From Ornithinibacillus halotolerans (GTDB taxonomy: Bacteria; Bacillota; Bacilli; Bacillales; Amphibacillaceae): DNA of 64,000 nt. A model generated the notes under the pieces. It had not been told where the DNA came from and made no database searches. It was given only the letters and a program-made list of their open reading frames with translations. Below are positions 35,365-44,721 of the stretch, piece by piece (positions within the stretch are counted from its first letter, which is position 1; each line of letters begins with the position of its first letter). The stretch lies in assembly GCF_014637405.1 (NCBI RefSeq), contig NZ_BMEY01000007.1, positions 1 through 64,000 on the forward strand. The letters are read 5' to 3'. The translations under genes were made by a program, and so were the position numbers.

Positions 35365-35368
35365 TTTA

Positions 35369-35554
35369 TTAACGATGAAATAATATTAACTTAGCCTCTG
35401 GTGAAACACATCGATGAGTATGTTCTAGGTATCCTTCTTTTTCTAATCGCTCTTCCCCAATTTTTTTTGCATCTTGATCATTCTCTGCTTTAAACGTCTC
35501 GTCTAACAATTTTTCCCCAGTTTTATTAAATACCGTTAATGCATAAGTCCTCAT
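35369..35554 (-). CDS. yhzC: YhzC-like small protein
   Basis: A 61-aa protein, MRTYALTVFNKTGEKLLDE to the conserved end EHTHRCVSPEAKLILFHR, very close to B. subtilis YhzC as I recall it. Function unknown. ATG 35554 follows AGGAGGG by 6 nt; the longer in-frame extension upstream has no ribosome-binding site. Confidence 0.8.
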   Translation of the reverse strand: MRTYALTVFNKTGEKLLDETFKAENDQDAKKIGEERLEKEGYLEHTHRCVSPEAKLILFHR

Positions 35555-35690
35555 TTTCGTCCCTCCTGAAGTATAGTTCCATTGGTATATATTCTCTTTT
35601 TCTTTCGTAAATCCTTCTTTCCTCCCCATTTTGTAAAAAATAAATTATTTTGTAAAGTCCCCTTGACATTTTTAGATAATGTATAGTACG

Positions 35691-35712
35691 CTTTACGTAA
35701 AGTTAACTTTAC
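35691..35712. promoter_or_regulatory. Overlapping palindromic operator upstream of the XRE regulator
   Basis: Two perfect palindromes share bases: CTTTACGTAAAG (35691-35702) and GTAAAGTTAACTTTAC (35697-35712). They sit just before the ribosome-binding site of the regulator. A further TGTAAAGT lies at 35651-35658. TTGACA (35663-35668) is the likely -35; TATAGT at 35682 is only 13 nt away, so the -10 is uncertain. Autorepression is probable. Confidence 0.65.
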
Positions 35713-35729
35713 AAAAGTAGGAGATCGTG

Positions 35730-35939
35730 ATGAAAACTTTAATAAAGGAAAAACGAGTAGAACGAAATATGACCCAAGAAGAATTATCACAAGTTTTAAA
35801 AGTATCTAGGCAAACAATTATTTCCTTAGAAAAAGGGAAGTATAAGCCTTCGCTTGTACTCGCACATAAACTTGCTCAAATATTTGAGTGTGCGATTGAA
35901 GATTTATTTATTTTTGAGGGGGATGAGAATGTTCGATAA
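35730..35939 (+). CDS. XRE-family regulator (YgzD/YozG-like)
   Basis: A 69-aa one-domain HTH repressor; MTQEELSQVLKVSRQTIISLEKGKYKPSLVLAHKLA is a full helix-turn-helix. Such short XRE proteins normally sit upstream of a small membrane protein or ABC operon, as here (membrane protein, yhaQ, yhaP). ATG 35730 is 6 nt after AGGAG; a GTG at 35727 is the alternative. Likely binds the palindromes at 35691-35712. Confidence 0.88.
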   Translation: MKTLIKEKRVERNMTQEELSQVLKVSRQTIISLEKGKYKPSLVLAHKLAQIFECAIEDLFIFEGDENVR

Positions 35940-35996
35940 GTTGGAAAATCCGTGGATATTAAAAAAGAATCTTAATAAATAGTTTGGGGGAATATG

Positions 35997-36314
35997 ATGT
36001 TTAGTCAAGAATTTACCGAAGCACCTTGGGTAGTACTCCTACTTATAGGTAACTATATTTTTATGTTAATGATATTTTTTATTCAACGTAAAGTGGGAAT
36101 GAAAAATCACCGTTATGATGAGCGGTATTACCATGTAAATAATCGAGCGAAAGGAAGAACATGGGATATTATGCTCGTTATTATGCTTATTGCATGGCCA
36201 ATTGTCATCATTTTTGATGGTATATCTTTTGCATTTTTCTTATTAACAGCTTTATACATGCTACACTGTCTCATCTTTGGAATTGTTGTAGCTTATTATC
36301 AAAGGAAGGAATAG
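35997..36314 (+). CDS. Small three-helix membrane protein
   Basis: A 105-aa protein with three hydrophobic helices (about 12-32, 56-76 and 78-98) and a basic loop after the first. No family recognised with confidence. It is placed between the XRE regulator and yhaQ and ends 12 nt before yhaQ, so it is probably part of the same operon. ATG 35997 is better spaced from GGGGG than ATG 35994. Confidence 0.65.
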   Translation: MFSQEFTEAPWVVLLLIGNYIFMLMIFFIQRKVGMKNHRYDERYYHVNNRAKGRTWDIMLVIMLIAWPIVIIFDGISFAFFLLTALYMLHCLIFGIVVAYYQRKE

Positions 36315-36326
36315 GAGGGAAGAAAT

Positions 36327-37226
36327 ATGAGTTTGAAATTGTCAAATGTAACAAAGCGGTTCGGAAAAAACATAGCTGTAAACAATCTTTCTTTAGAAAT
36401 TCCAGAAAATGAGATGTTTGGTTTTTTAGGTGGTAACGGGGCAGGGAAAACGACAACATTTCGAATGATCCTCGGATTATTAGGCATAACTTCTGGTGAA
36501 ATTTCTTGGAAAGGAGAAAGAATAGATTATCAGAAAAGTAGTATTATCGGATATCTTCCTGAGGAAAGAGGATTATATCCGAAGTTAAAAGTAAGAGATC
36601 AAATAGTCTATTTAGCACGTTTACGAGGAATGGATAAAAAAGACGCAGTAAAGGAATTAGAGATGTGGTTAGAGCGGTTTAAGGTGCCAGAATATATGGA
36701 TAAAAAAGTGGAGGAGTTATCGAAAGGTAATCAACAGAAGATCCAATTTATTTCAGCAGTTTTACATCAGCCGGAGTTGTTAATTTTAGATGAACCATTT
36801 TCAGGGTTAGATCCTATTAATGTTGAAATGCTGAAAGAAGCTGTTATTGATTTAAAGAAACAAGGTACATCTATTGTATTTTCATCTCATCGAATGGATC
36901 ATGTAGAAGAACTATGTGAGCATTTGTGTATCCTCCAAAAAGGAAATCCTGTCGTTCATGGTTCACTACGAGAAATTAAACGCTCTTTCGGTAAAAAGAA
37001 TCTTAGTATACATGCAGATTTTGATTTAACTTTTCTAGAGAAAATGAACGGTGTAGCTAAATATAAAAAAACGATGAATGGTTGTGAACTACAAATAACA
37101 GATGAACATGTATCACAGGAAATATTCCGTGAACTTCAAGATAAAGGGTTTATTCGTAAGTTTGAATTAGAAGAGCCGTCGTTAAATGATATTTTTATCG
37201 AGAAGGTAGGTGCAAGCTTTGAATAA
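36327..37226 (+). CDS. yhaQ: ABC transporter ATPase YhaQ
   Basis: A 299-aa NatA-like ATPase. Walker A GGNGAGKTT is at about 36-44, signature LSKGNQQKIQ and Walker B LLILDEPFSGLDP. Works with the YhaP permease (overlapping downstream gene); by analogy with NatAB the pair may export sodium or a small peptide, but the substrate is unproven. TAGGAGGG precedes the ATG. Confidence 0.9.
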   Translation: MSLKLSNVTKRFGKNIAVNNLSLEIPENEMFGFLGGNGAGKTTTFRMILGLLGITSGEISWKGERIDYQKSSIIGYLPEERGLYPKLKVRDQIVYLARLRGMDKKDAVKELEMWLERFKVPEYMDKKVEELSKGNQQKIQFISAVLHQPELLILDEPFSGLDPINVEMLKEAVIDLKKQGTSIVFSSHRMDHVEELCEHLCILQKGNPVVHGSLREIKRSFGKKNLSIHADFDLTFLEKMNGVAKYKKTMNGCELQITDEHVSQEIFRELQDKGFIRKFELEEPSLNDIFIEKVGASFE

Positions 37227-38457
37227 GTTCTGGATAATCACCTCACATACGTATGTTACGAAATTGAAATCGAAAGCATTTTATATTAGTACGATCTTAA
37301 TCCTTTTTTTTCTCATGTTAATGTTAAACTTTGACTCTATTATTGAATCTTTTGTAGGTGATGACGAGAAAAAAGTAGCAATAATAGATGAATCAGATAT
37401 ATTACTAGAATATATTACCGTTCAACCAAATGAAGAAGTGAACATGGAACCATTCACAGAGTCAGTCGAGGAAGCAAAGAGTCTAGTGCTTGAAGGGGAT
37501 TATGACGCACTATTATTGTTGAATCTAGATTCTAATGGATTTCCAGAGGCAACTTTCTTTGCAGAAAATATAACTGATTCTTCGCTTCAGACGACCATTC
37601 AACAACAGTTACAGCAAGCAAAAGTGGCGCTTACAACTTCAAAGCTAGGAGTAGACCAGAGTGAAATTGCTAATATGTTTATTCCAGTTGAATGGACTAC
37701 TGTAGCATTAGATACAAATAGTAAATCTCAAGAAGAGCTAGACCAGGCTCGTGGAATCGTCTATTTGATACTACTATTTTTATATGTGTCGGTTATAATG
37801 TATGGATCGATTATAGCGACAGATGTGGCGACAGAGAAATCTTCAAGAGTAATGGAACTACTCATATCTAGTGTTTCACCTATTGTCCATATGTTTGCTA
37901 AAATAATCGGGATTGCTTTAGTAGGGTTAACTCAAATTGCTCTATTTATCTTAGTTTCCTTTATCATGCTCCAAGTTAATAAGGATCGTGTTGGTGGAAT
38001 CCTTGAGTCATTTGGACTGCAAGATGCATCCATTTCTATTATTTTATATGGGATACTGTTCTTCTTGTTGGGATACTTCTTATATGCAACATTAGCAGCC
38101 ATGTTAGGGTCTTTAGTGACACGTGTAGAAGAAGCAAACCAAATTATTACTCCACTTATTATGTTACTTGCGCTGGCATTTTTCTTAGCAATATTCGGGA
38201 TGAATACACCAGACTCACAACTTGTGACGATTACATCTTATATTCCATTTTTCTCACCAATGCTCATGTTTATCCGTGTAGGACTATTAGATATAGCGGC
38301 ATGGGAAGTACTCTTGTCAGTTGGAGTATTACTAGTCACTATTCTTCTTTTGGCTATAATTGGAGCGAAAGTATATAAAGGTGGCGTACTCATGTACGGC
38401 AAGTCGAATGCCTTCAAAGATATTAAGAAAGCATTACAGTTGACTAAAAAAGAATAG
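37219..38457 (+). CDS. yhaP: ABC transporter permease YhaP (NatB-like)
   Basis: A 412-aa ABC-2 type permease. One helix near the N-terminus (about 20-38) is followed by a roughly 130-residue extracytoplasmic domain, then five or more helices (about 175-395). TTG 37219 (LNKFWIITSHTYVTKLK) is favoured, since GGTAGGTG lies 6 nt upstream; GTG 37210 is possible. It overlaps yhaQ by 8 nt. Confidence 0.85.
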   Translation: MNKFWIITSHTYVTKLKSKAFYISTILILFFLMLMLNFDSIIESFVGDDEKKVAIIDESDILLEYITVQPNEEVNMEPFTESVEEAKSLVLEGDYDALLLLNLDSNGFPEATFFAENITDSSLQTTIQQQLQQAKVALTTSKLGVDQSEIANMFIPVEWTTVALDTNSKSQEELDQARGIVYLILLFLYVSVIMYGSIIATDVATEKSSRVMELLISSVSPIVHMFAKIIGIALVGLTQIALFILVSFIMLQVNKDRVGGILESFGLQDASISIILYGILFFLLGYFLYATLAAMLGSLVTRVEEANQIITPLIMLLALAFFLAIFGMNTPDSQLVTITSYIPFFSPMLMFIRVGLLDIAAWEVLLSVGVLLVTILLLAIIGAKVYKGGVLMYGKSNAFKDIKKALQLTKKE

Positions 38458-38465
38458 GTTTTAAT

Positions 38466-38500
38466 GGGGTATTTATATGACGTAAGTACCCCTTTTCTTT
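38466..38500 (+). terminator. Terminator of the yhaQP operon
   Basis: GGGGTATTTA (38466-38475) pairs with TAAGTACCCC (38483-38492, one G-U pair), then TTTTCTTT. Confidence 0.8.
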
Positions 38501-38566
38501 CCACTAATTGTCGAACGTGCATTCGTATATCAATTCTGATAAAATATACAAAAAGGAGGGGTGTTT

Positions 38567-39784
38567 ATGAAAATATCCTTTATTCATGCTGCCGACTTAC
38601 ATCTTGACAGCCCATTCAGAGGGCTAGCAGGTGTCGATAATCATCTATTTCACGAAATTCGCCAAAGTACATTTCATGCATTAGATAATTTAGTTAATAT
38701 TGCCATTAAGAAAAAAGTAGATTTTATCCTACTTGTTGGTGACTTATTTGATAATGATAAACAAAGTTTAAAAGCACAAATAAAGTTGAGGACTGCTTTT
38801 GAACAACTTCATCACCACGGAATACAAGTATATCTTTCGTATGGAAATCATGATTATTTGTCAGGTAATATTTATCCGATAACATATCCTGAAAATGTAC
38901 ATATATTTAATGAAGAAAACATCCATTCTTTTATCTATGAAAAAGAAAAAAAGCCATTGGCAAAAATCTATGGATTTAGTTATGAAAAAAGAGCAGTTAT
39001 TGAGAGAAAAATTGACCAGTATACAAAATCAGATCCGGAAATACCTTTCCATATTGGTATGCTTCATGGAAGTATTGAAAGCAATACAGAACATGATACA
39101 TATGCTCCATTTCAAATTAATGATTTAGTGGAAAAAGATTTTAATTATTGGGCATTAGGCCATATTCATAAACGTGAAATCTTAAAGGAAAACCCATTCA
39201 TCATATACCCAGGTAATATACAAGGTAGAAATCGTAAAGAAATTGGCGATAAAGGTTGTTATTATGTTGAATTGTCCATACATGATAGTCAGTTAGAATT
39301 TATCCCACTTCAGGCAGTTACATTCGATCGTTTAAATATTGATATAACTAATTGCGAAACAATCCATCAAGTTGAAATTCATGTAGTGGCGGAATTAAAA
39401 AAACAGAACTACCAATTACCACAATTACTCGAGCTGACATTAGAAAGTAAGCATACAATCGTGAACGAATGGAAAAATGAGGAATTATTAGAAGATATTA
39501 TCGACATTATAAACGAATCATTTATGCAATATCATAATTGGATTCATATCTATCGTTATTCTCTAGTTCATACTGGAATTGATAAGGAAAAACTTCAAAC
39601 AGGTGATCATTTCATTGGAGAATTGTCACAGTTAATAGATATGGCTTCTGTAACAGATTATTTAAGTGAAATTCTGCAACATAAAGAAGCCAGAAAATAT
39701 ATGGATACAATCTCTAATGAAGAAATAACTTCCATTAAGAAAGAAGCGTATGAACTGCTTGTACATGAACTTTTAAAAGAGTGA
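38567..39784 (+). CDS. yhaO: SbcD-like metallophosphoesterase YhaO
   Basis: A 405-aa calcineurin-like phosphoesterase of the Mre11/SbcD type. Metal motifs DLHLDSPF (DxH), VGDLFDN (GDxxD), YGNHDY (GNHD) and GHIHKRE (GHxH) are all present in the first 215 residues. The rest should be the capping/ATPase-binding part. It likely forms a nuclease complex with YhaN (next gene, 9 nt downstream) in DNA repair or end processing. ATG 38567 is 8 nt after AGGAGG. Confidence 0.88.
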   Translation: MKISFIHAADLHLDSPFRGLAGVDNHLFHEIRQSTFHALDNLVNIAIKKKVDFILLVGDLFDNDKQSLKAQIKLRTAFEQLHHHGIQVYLSYGNHDYLSGNIYPITYPENVHIFNEENIHSFIYEKEKKPLAKIYGFSYEKRAVIERKIDQYTKSDPEIPFHIGMLHGSIESNTEHDTYAPFQINDLVEKDFNYWALGHIHKREILKENPFIIYPGNIQGRNRKEIGDKGCYYVELSIHDSQLEFIPLQAVTFDRLNIDITNCETIHQVEIHVVAELKKQNYQLPQLLELTLESKHTIVNEWKNEELLEDIIDIINESFMQYHNWIHIYRYSLVHTGIDKEKLQTGDHFIGELSQLIDMASVTDYLSEILQHKEARKYMDTISNEEITSIKKEAYELLVHELLKE

Positions 39785-39793
39785 GGTGAAGAT

Positions 39794-42763
39794 ATGAAGT
39801 TACAAAAGGCTACCATTTATGGTTTTGGTAAATGGGTAGATTATACGATAGACTTTTCTAACCGTTCATTTCTAGCAATTTACGGAGAAAATGAGTCTGG
39901 AAAAACGACTATTCAACAATTTATTTTATTTATGCTTTTTGGATTACCACCAAAAGACCGGAAACAGTTTCAACCAAAAACAAGTGGTAAATTAGGAGGC
40001 AGACTAACTGTAATTGATCCTGAGATTGGTAACTTTACAATCGAACGATTAGGAGGTTCTCGAAATGGTGCTGCTGTTTGTTTTACTCCAGATGGAAACG
40101 AGTACCCTGAAGAATGGTTAAAAGAAAGGCTTGGAGGAGTCGATAGAAAAACATATCAATCTATTTTTTCATTTTCAGCAATGGATTTAAGTGAGTTGCA
40201 AGAGGTGAAAGATGAAGATTTAAGTGAAATGTTACTTGGAATTGGTTTAACTGGTTCAACTAGAATTCAGTCTGTTGAAAAGAAGTTCATGCAACGACTA
40301 GGGGAATATTTTAAACCATACGGAAAAAATCCAATCATTAATCAACAGTTAATAAAACTAGAAAAACTGGATGGAGAATTGGCACGATTGAAATTAGAAG
40401 AAGCTACATATCGTGATAAGAAAAATAAAAGTCTAGAATTAGAAAAAAATCTGCAACAAATCCAAAGCAAAATAAAAAAGAAAAAAGATACGATAATTAA
40501 ATTAGAAAGAATGATTCAAACTCTTCCATTAGTAGAAGAATATATAAATTACCAACATCGATTAAAACAGTTACCAGAAGACATTTTATTTCCAGAGAAT
40601 GGAGTAGTCCGACTTCAATCCTTAAAAGAAAAACTACTTCCTATCCAAAGTGAAAGGAAGATTAGTGAGACGACTAAATCGAATTTATTAAAAGAAAATA
40701 AAGAACTGGAGTCAATGAATCAGAATTTCCCGATTGAGGAAGCGGATAAACTTTTGTCTTACTACTCAACATATGAAGAGATACATAAAGAGTATAGCTC
40801 AATCATTAAACAGCACAGGAAACTTGAAGAAGAAATACAAGCAGGAATAACGGACCTAAATATAGACATGAGTATGCAAGAATTATCTACTCTTCACCTA
40901 CCTTTTCATATTGAAAATCAATGGAAGGAATTAAAGGTACAAAAAGAGAAACTTACGAATGATAAGCAGAGTATTGTGGAACAGATTCATTTACAACAAT
41001 TAAAACAATCACGGATTGAAAAAGAAATAGAGGATATTAATGTTAGTTTACTCCCTCCTGAAAAAAAGAAGGAATTGGAAGAGATTGTGGATTCTCATAC
41101 AGAGAGTAAATTAAAGATTGCCCTCCATCAGAAAAATGTACAAAAGCAAGTAAAATGGGAAAAAACAAAAGAGAAAACATCCAAACGAATATCGCGTTTA
41201 TTAATAGTAAGTATTATTATTGGTATCGTATTAGGTTGCATGACGGTTCTTACGGATAATTTATTATTTATTAACTTGAGTGCACTTATAGTCCTTTTAG
41301 GAATTGCTCAATATGGGTTAGGAAAGAAATCCATTCAACAAATGGACTTAATGATAACGGATAGTACTATCCCAGAAGGGTTACCAGAAATCTCAGATCA
41401 AGAGCTGAATAAGGCAGAACGGTTACTTCAAATAAATGGGGAAAATAAAAGGGAACTAGAATTATTACAAGATAAGCTCAGAGATTGTGAGATTCAAATA
41501 AATCATTTGCTAGAACAACAACAATTACTAAAAATGAAAGAAGTAGATTTGAGTCAAAAAATAAGCGAACAAATACATGCATATCCTTTCCTTGCCAATC
41601 AAAAACTTGAATACTGGCCAGAACTTTTACACACGTTGAGAAATGTTCTATTAAAGAACAAGGAGTTAACTGAAGTAGTTGATAAAAACAAAAGTCTACA
41701 GGAAAAAATAGATCAATTCCATCATTTGATTGAACAGTTTTTCAAGACATATTCATTTGAAACAAAGCTTCAAACTGTACAAGCAAAAATGGAACTACTT
41801 GCATCAATCGTAGAAGAATATAAGGATAGAAAACAGCAAATTAACCAAACAACAAAATTAATAAAGGAAAGAGAAAAACATATCGAAGAACTAACGATTA
41901 CATGTGCAACAATTGAAAATGAGATTCAAATACTATTAAACAAGGCTAATGTGAAGGATGAAGAAGAATTTTATAAGAAATCTAATGAATTAATAGAGAG
42001 ACAAGAACTAATAGCTGCAAGTGAGAAAATTATTGCACAAGTAAATAACTTCACACCAGTTGAATGGGAGGAATTTATCGAACAGCCTCCTTTAAAGAAT
42101 TCTCTTGAATTAGAAATAGAAGAGGCGAATGAGCAAATTAACATATTAGAGGAAGAATTAGATAAAACTAGGCATCAGCTAGCTCAACTTAAGGTGGAGT
42201 TCCAACGATTGGAATCTTCAGAAGCATACTCAGAAAAAATGCATCAATTCGAAAGTGAAAAAGAAAAACTTACAAAACTTGTTCGAAGTTGGGCAATATT
42301 AAAAACGGCAAAAGAATTATTAGCAGAGACAAAAGATAATTTTAGAGACACATACTTAGAAAAAGTTTTACAAAAAACTAGTTATTTCTTTGGACGAATC
42401 ACTAATGGATATTATAGTACTGTTTATCCGCCTTCAGAATATAAACCATTTATAGTGGAGAGAAATGATCATACAAGGTTTCATGTGAATGAATTATCTC
42501 AAGGTACAATCAATCAGCTATATGTCTCCTTGCGATTAGCAATTAGTGACGTAATGAGTGAGAAAACACATTTACCATTTATTATTGATGATGCATTTGT
42601 TCATTTTGATTCACAGAGAAATAGTACTATGATTGGTATTCTAGAGGAGTTTTCAACAAGACATCAAATTCTATTTTTCACATGTAGAGATGAAGTTCGT
42701 GAAAGTTTTTTCGACAAAAACTTAATCCAGTTGACAAATATGACTCCATTAGTGGAAAATTAA
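39794..42763 (+). CDS. yhaN: SbcC/Rad50-like ATPase YhaN with internal membrane segments
   Basis: A 989-aa ABC-type ATPase split by a long coiled coil. Walker A GENESGKT is at 31-38. The coiled coil runs from about 180 to 860. The C-terminal lobe has signature LSQGTINQLYVSLRLA and Walker B FIIDDAFVHFD, with Asp in the usual Glu place. At the coiled-coil apex (about 470-513) are two strongly hydrophobic helices (LLIVSIIIGIVLGCMTVL and LSALIVLLGIAQYGLG) instead of a zinc hook, implying attachment to the membrane. Partner of YhaO. Confidence 0.88.
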   Translation: MKLQKATIYGFGKWVDYTIDFSNRSFLAIYGENESGKTTIQQFILFMLFGLPPKDRKQFQPKTSGKLGGRLTVIDPEIGNFTIERLGGSRNGAAVCFTPDGNEYPEEWLKERLGGVDRKTYQSIFSFSAMDLSELQEVKDEDLSEMLLGIGLTGSTRIQSVEKKFMQRLGEYFKPYGKNPIINQQLIKLEKLDGELARLKLEEATYRDKKNKSLELEKNLQQIQSKIKKKKDTIIKLERMIQTLPLVEEYINYQHRLKQLPEDILFPENGVVRLQSLKEKLLPIQSERKISETTKSNLLKENKELESMNQNFPIEEADKLLSYYSTYEEIHKEYSSIIKQHRKLEEEIQAGITDLNIDMSMQELSTLHLPFHIENQWKELKVQKEKLTNDKQSIVEQIHLQQLKQSRIEKEIEDINVSLLPPEKKKELEEIVDSHTESKLKIALHQKNVQKQVKWEKTKEKTSKRISRLLIVSIIIGIVLGCMTVLTDNLLFINLSALIVLLGIAQYGLGKKSIQQMDLMITDSTIPEGLPEISDQELNKAERLLQINGENKRELELLQDKLRDCEIQINHLLEQQQLLKMKEVDLSQKISEQIHAYPFLANQKLEYWPELLHTLRNVLLKNKELTEVVDKNKSLQEKIDQFHHLIEQFFKTYSFETKLQTVQAKMELLASIVEEYKDRKQQINQTTKLIKEREKHIEELTITCATIENEIQILLNKANVKDEEEFYKKSNELIERQELIAASEKIIAQVNNFTPVEWEEFIEQPPLKNSLELEIEEANEQINILEEELDKTRHQLAQLKVEFQRLESSEAYSEKMHQFESEKEKLTKLVRSWAILKTAKELLAETKDNFRDTYLEKVLQKTSYFFGRITNGYYSTVYPPSEYKPFIVERNDHTRFHVNELSQGTINQLYVSLRLAISDVMSEKTHLPFIIDDAFVHFDSQRNSTMIGILEEFSTRHQILFFTCRDEVRESFFDKNLIQLTNMTPLVEN

Positions 42764-42843
42764 TGGAAAACAAGGTACAATCAATTTGATTAAAATGACA
42801 TATATGAATGGAATTGTACAACTTGCAAATGGAGGGACATCCA

Positions 42844-43392
42844 TTGACGGAAGACAAAAAGAGCAAAGAATGGGAAAAACATGAAGAAACAATAGAAAAG
42901 TTTATCCAAACCATTGCCAAAAATATGAATTTATACGGAGTTACTTCTTCTATTGGTAGATTATATGGGGTGTTATATTTTTCCGATGAACCAATGACAT
43001 TGGATGATATGCGAGATGCACTTGAGATGAGTAAGACAAGTATGTCAACCGGAGTACGAACTTTGTACGATATGAAAATGGTAGAATCCACATATAGAAA
43101 AGGAATTCGAAAAGACCTATACCAGTCAGAAGAAGATTGGTATAAATCTTTTACGTCATTATTTGGTGGAAGATGGAGAAAACAGACCGAGTCAAATATC
43201 GAAGAGGCGGAAGAAACAAAAGAAGAATTATTAAAACTGTATGATTCTACAGAGGATAGTGAATTAAAAGAGCGTATAACCCGGGATTTGGACCGATTAG
43301 AATATGCACAAGACTATTATGACTGGTTAATGAAATTTATCCAGGTTGTAGAGTCTGGTAAGATATTTGAATATATACCTAAAAACAAATAA
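42844..43392 (+). CDS. gbsR: GbsR-type transcriptional repressor
   Basis: A 182-aa MarR-like winged-helix regulator. The DNA-binding core MNLYGVTSSIGRLYGVLYF ... MTLDDMRDALEMSKTSMSTGVRTL resembles B. subtilis GbsR, the choline-sensing repressor of gbsAB and opuB. The C-terminal helix bundle is about residues 100-182. TTG 42844 lies 7 nt after GGAGGG. It is inserted between yhaN and yhaM, which are adjacent in B. subtilis, and no gbsA/gbsB gene is nearby. Its targets are thus outside the window, or the opuA operon 5 kb away. Confidence 0.8.
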   Translation: MTEDKKSKEWEKHEETIEKFIQTIAKNMNLYGVTSSIGRLYGVLYFSDEPMTLDDMRDALEMSKTSMSTGVRTLYDMKMVESTYRKGIRKDLYQSEEDWYKSFTSLFGGRWRKQTESNIEEAEETKEELLKLYDSTEDSELKERITRDLDRLEYAQDYYDWLMKFIQVVESGKIFEYIPKNK

Positions 43393-43467
43393 ATTCTAAT
43401 CAGGTGGGATTGACTATTGCTAAAGATTGCATGTCAATCTCATTTCTGTTAATGGGGAGGAAAACAA

Positions 43468-44415
43468 ATGAAAAATGGGATCGGAGACTATCAAATAGGG
43501 GATTCGTTTGAAGGGTTTGTGTTAATTAAAGAATCAGTAAAGGGAACAACAACAAACGGAAAGCCATTTCTAACTTTAATGTTACGGGATGCAACTGGAG
43601 AAATTGAAGCAAAATTATGGGATGTAACGAAGGAAGATGAAACCTTATTCTGTCAGGAACAAATAATTCGAATTACTGGTGAGGTCAATCAGTTTCGCGG
43701 AAAAGCACAAATGAGAATTAATTCTATTCGTCTAGCCCATGAAATGGATGGGGTTCAACTATCTGACTTTATAGAAAAAGCACCAGTTGAGCAAGATGAA
43801 TTAATAGCAACATTAACCGAAACGATATTTGAGATGACCAATCCAACAATCCAACGTATCGTAAGAGCAATTGTAAAGAAATATCAGGAGCCATTACTAA
43901 TTTACCCTGCAGCATCAAGGAACCACCATGAATATGTGTCAGGACTTTTACATCATATTGTAAGTATGTTAAAAATCGCTCGTGAACTTTGTGAACTGTA
44001 TCCGCAAGTTAACAAAGATTTATTATATGCAGGGATTATTTTACATGATATAGGCAAGATGAAAGAATTATCCGGAGTTATTTCAACTTCCTATACATTG
44101 GAAGGAAAGTTGTTAGGGCATATCCCAATCATGATTGAAGAAATTGGCCATGTTGCTAAAGAATTAAACGTTGATGGCGAAGAAGTACTGATTTTACAAC
44201 ACTTAGTGCTCTCTCATCATGGGAAAGCGGAGTGGGGGAGTCCTACACCACCTTTAGTACGGGAAGCCGAATTATTACATCTTATCGATTTAATTGATGC
44301 TAAAATGAATATGTTGAATCGAGCACTTGATAAAGTAAAACCGGGTGAATTTACTGAACGATTATTTCCTCTGGATAATCGAACATTTTATAAACCTACC
44401 TTTGAAAATAGTTAA
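43468..44415 (+). CDS. yhaM: 3'-5' exoribonuclease YhaM
   Basis: A 315-aa RNA- and DNA-trimming nuclease. The N-terminal OB fold (about 12-95, VKGTTTNGKPFLTLMLRD) binds the substrate and the HD domain (about 155-285) is catalytic. Metal-binding His/Asp are visible in HHEYVSGLLHH and LHDIGK (H193, D194). Cytoplasmic. GGGGAGG precedes the ATG. A weak hairpin lies just before the ribosome-binding site. Confidence 0.93.
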   Translation: MKNGIGDYQIGDSFEGFVLIKESVKGTTTNGKPFLTLMLRDATGEIEAKLWDVTKEDETLFCQEQIIRITGEVNQFRGKAQMRINSIRLAHEMDGVQLSDFIEKAPVEQDELIATLTETIFEMTNPTIQRIVRAIVKKYQEPLLIYPAASRNHHEYVSGLLHHIVSMLKIARELCELYPQVNKDLLYAGIILHDIGKMKELSGVISTSYTLEGKLLGHIPIMIEEIGHVAKELNVDGEEVLILQHLVLSHHGKAEWGSPTPPLVREAELLHLIDLIDAKMNMLNRALDKVKPGEFTERLFPLDNRTFYKPTFENS

Positions 44416-44482
44416 AAAAGTAATGAATTGAACTCCTTGTACATATATATGGAATATGTAGATTGGACAAGGAGGGTATATG

Positions 44483-44674
44483 ATGATTCTAGGAATGCCT
44501 TGGTGGGTTTTAGCAGTAATAATTTTTATATTCTTTAGCGGCTATATGGCTTTTCGAGCGATGCGTGCAGAAAAGGAATTGGAAAAGCACTATATTGAGC
44601 GAGAAGGGCAAATCTATATAGATCGAATGAATGAAGAACGGGAAGAAAGGCATAACAGAAATGCAACTAGTTAA
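44483..44674 (+). CDS. yhaL: Sporulation protein YhaL
   Basis: A 63-aa protein with an N-terminal membrane helix (WWVLAVIIFIFFSGYMAF) and a charged cytoplasmic tail (YIEREGQIYIDRMNEEREER). It matches YhaL in sequence style and position (between yhaM and prsA); the B. subtilis protein is forespore-expressed with unclear role. ATG 44483 is 7 nt after AAGGAGG; ATG 44480 is the alternative. Confidence 0.82.
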   Translation: MILGMPWWVLAVIIFIFFSGYMAFRAMRAEKELEKHYIEREGQIYIDRMNEEREERHNRNATS

Positions 44675-44677
44675 AAA

Positions 44678-44711
44678 AAGGGTCTGTCCACTTTACTTAG
44701 GACAGACCCTT
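44678..44711. terminator. Bidirectional terminator between yhaL and prsA
   Basis: Perfect 12-bp stem AAGGGTCTGTCC (44678-44689) / GGACAGACCCTT (44700-44711); A/T runs suit both strands. Confidence 0.88.
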
Positions 44712-44721
44712 CTATCTATTC

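Noticed and set aside
35929-35982. 17-codon ORF between the XRE regulator and the membrane-protein gene
   Set aside because: GAGGGGG lies upstream, but the peptide is too short and overlaps the end of the regulator gene. Nothing recognisable.
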